From assembly GCA_964427535.1 (NCBI GenBank), contig CAYRVF010000197.1, forward strand, positions 1-5,412: a stretch of 5,412 nt of DNA, given 5' to 3'. This DNA is from CAYRVF01 sp964427535. GTDB lineage: Bacteria; Chloroflexota; Ktedonobacteria; Ktedonobacterales; JADMIN01. The notes beneath the pieces are model-generated. The model searched no databases and had not been told where the DNA came from. It saw only the letters and a list, made by a program, of their open reading frames with translations. Within the stretch, counting starts at the first letter, position 1, and each line of letters opens with the position of its first letter. Below, in pieces: positions 5,336 to 5,412 of the stretch. A program made the translations under genes and the position numbers.

Positions 5336-5412
5336 ATGCCTCCCTCCAACCGTGTTGCTTGGATGCGATTTCCGCACGAGATTAGCGGAGAGTACGACGA
5401 GTGTTTTGACCC
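5336..5412 (+). CDS. Possible start of a further ORF running off the right edge
   Basis: From ATG 5336 the frame stays open for 25 codons to the edge, beginning MPPSNRVAWMRFPHEISGEY. AGGAGG at 5316-5321, inside the end of the preceding gene, could serve it but is 14 nt away, longer than usual. Another plus frame and one minus frame are also open over this short stretch, so the call is weak. If real, it would be the next gene of the DUF4190 protein's operon, with an 8-nt gap. Confidence 0.3.
   Translation, partial: MPPSNRVAWMRFPHEISGEYDECFD

Noticed and set aside
1..5412. CRISPR array, tRNA/rRNA genes, transposase or IS ends
   Set aside because: I looked for regularly spaced repeats, cloverleaf-like segments and terminal inverted repeats and saw none that hold up by eye.

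Overview
This window looks like bacterial chromosome or plasmid DNA of moderate-to-high GC with good Shine-Dalgarno sites and frequent GTG starts. The most informative taxonomic clue is the 430-residue pentapeptide-repeat/ion-channel protein in the middle. From family memory, with no search run, its architecture and its pore-region motif SFHGRG resemble a family abundant in Chloroflexota, especially Ktedonobacteria. A Chloroflexota-like host is therefore my best inference, not a proven fact.

Left half, minus strand (about 2550 down to 1): a leftward gene set. It starts with a 457-residue fusion of an Mrr-type restriction-endonuclease-like domain to a ParA/MinD-type ATPase (1097-2470). A 167-residue protein of unknown function follows (610-1113), overlapping the ATPase gene by 17 nt, so the two are very likely translationally coupled. 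After a 159-nt gap comes the first 150 codons of a TIR-domain protein (450 down to the left edge) with its own GTG start, a strong Shine-Dalgarno site and an intact candidate NADase glutamate. The Mrr-like/ParA protein, unknown partner and TIR protein are what I would propose as a candidate anti-phage or anti-plasmid system. A partition-like cassette with an unrelated TIR neighbour is the main alternative.

Centre (2471-2731): a divergent intergenic region with sigma-70-like promoters facing both ways. Rightward lies the pentapeptide-repeat protein with a C-terminal two-helix channel-like membrane domain (2732-4024). About 260 nt without a convincing gene follow. Then comes a second, clearly homologous copy of the pentapeptide gene's promoter region (about 4287-4349), which sits directly before a 42-codon basic mini-ORF (4350-4478).

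Right end, plus strand: a membrane protein with an N-terminal cysteine/histidine-rich zinc-finger-like module (partly AN1-like), a hydrophobic segment and a C-terminal DUF4190-like two-helix domain (4612-5328). An uncertain ORF runs off the right edge.

No tRNA, rRNA, CRISPR array, transposase or insertion-sequence end was recognised.
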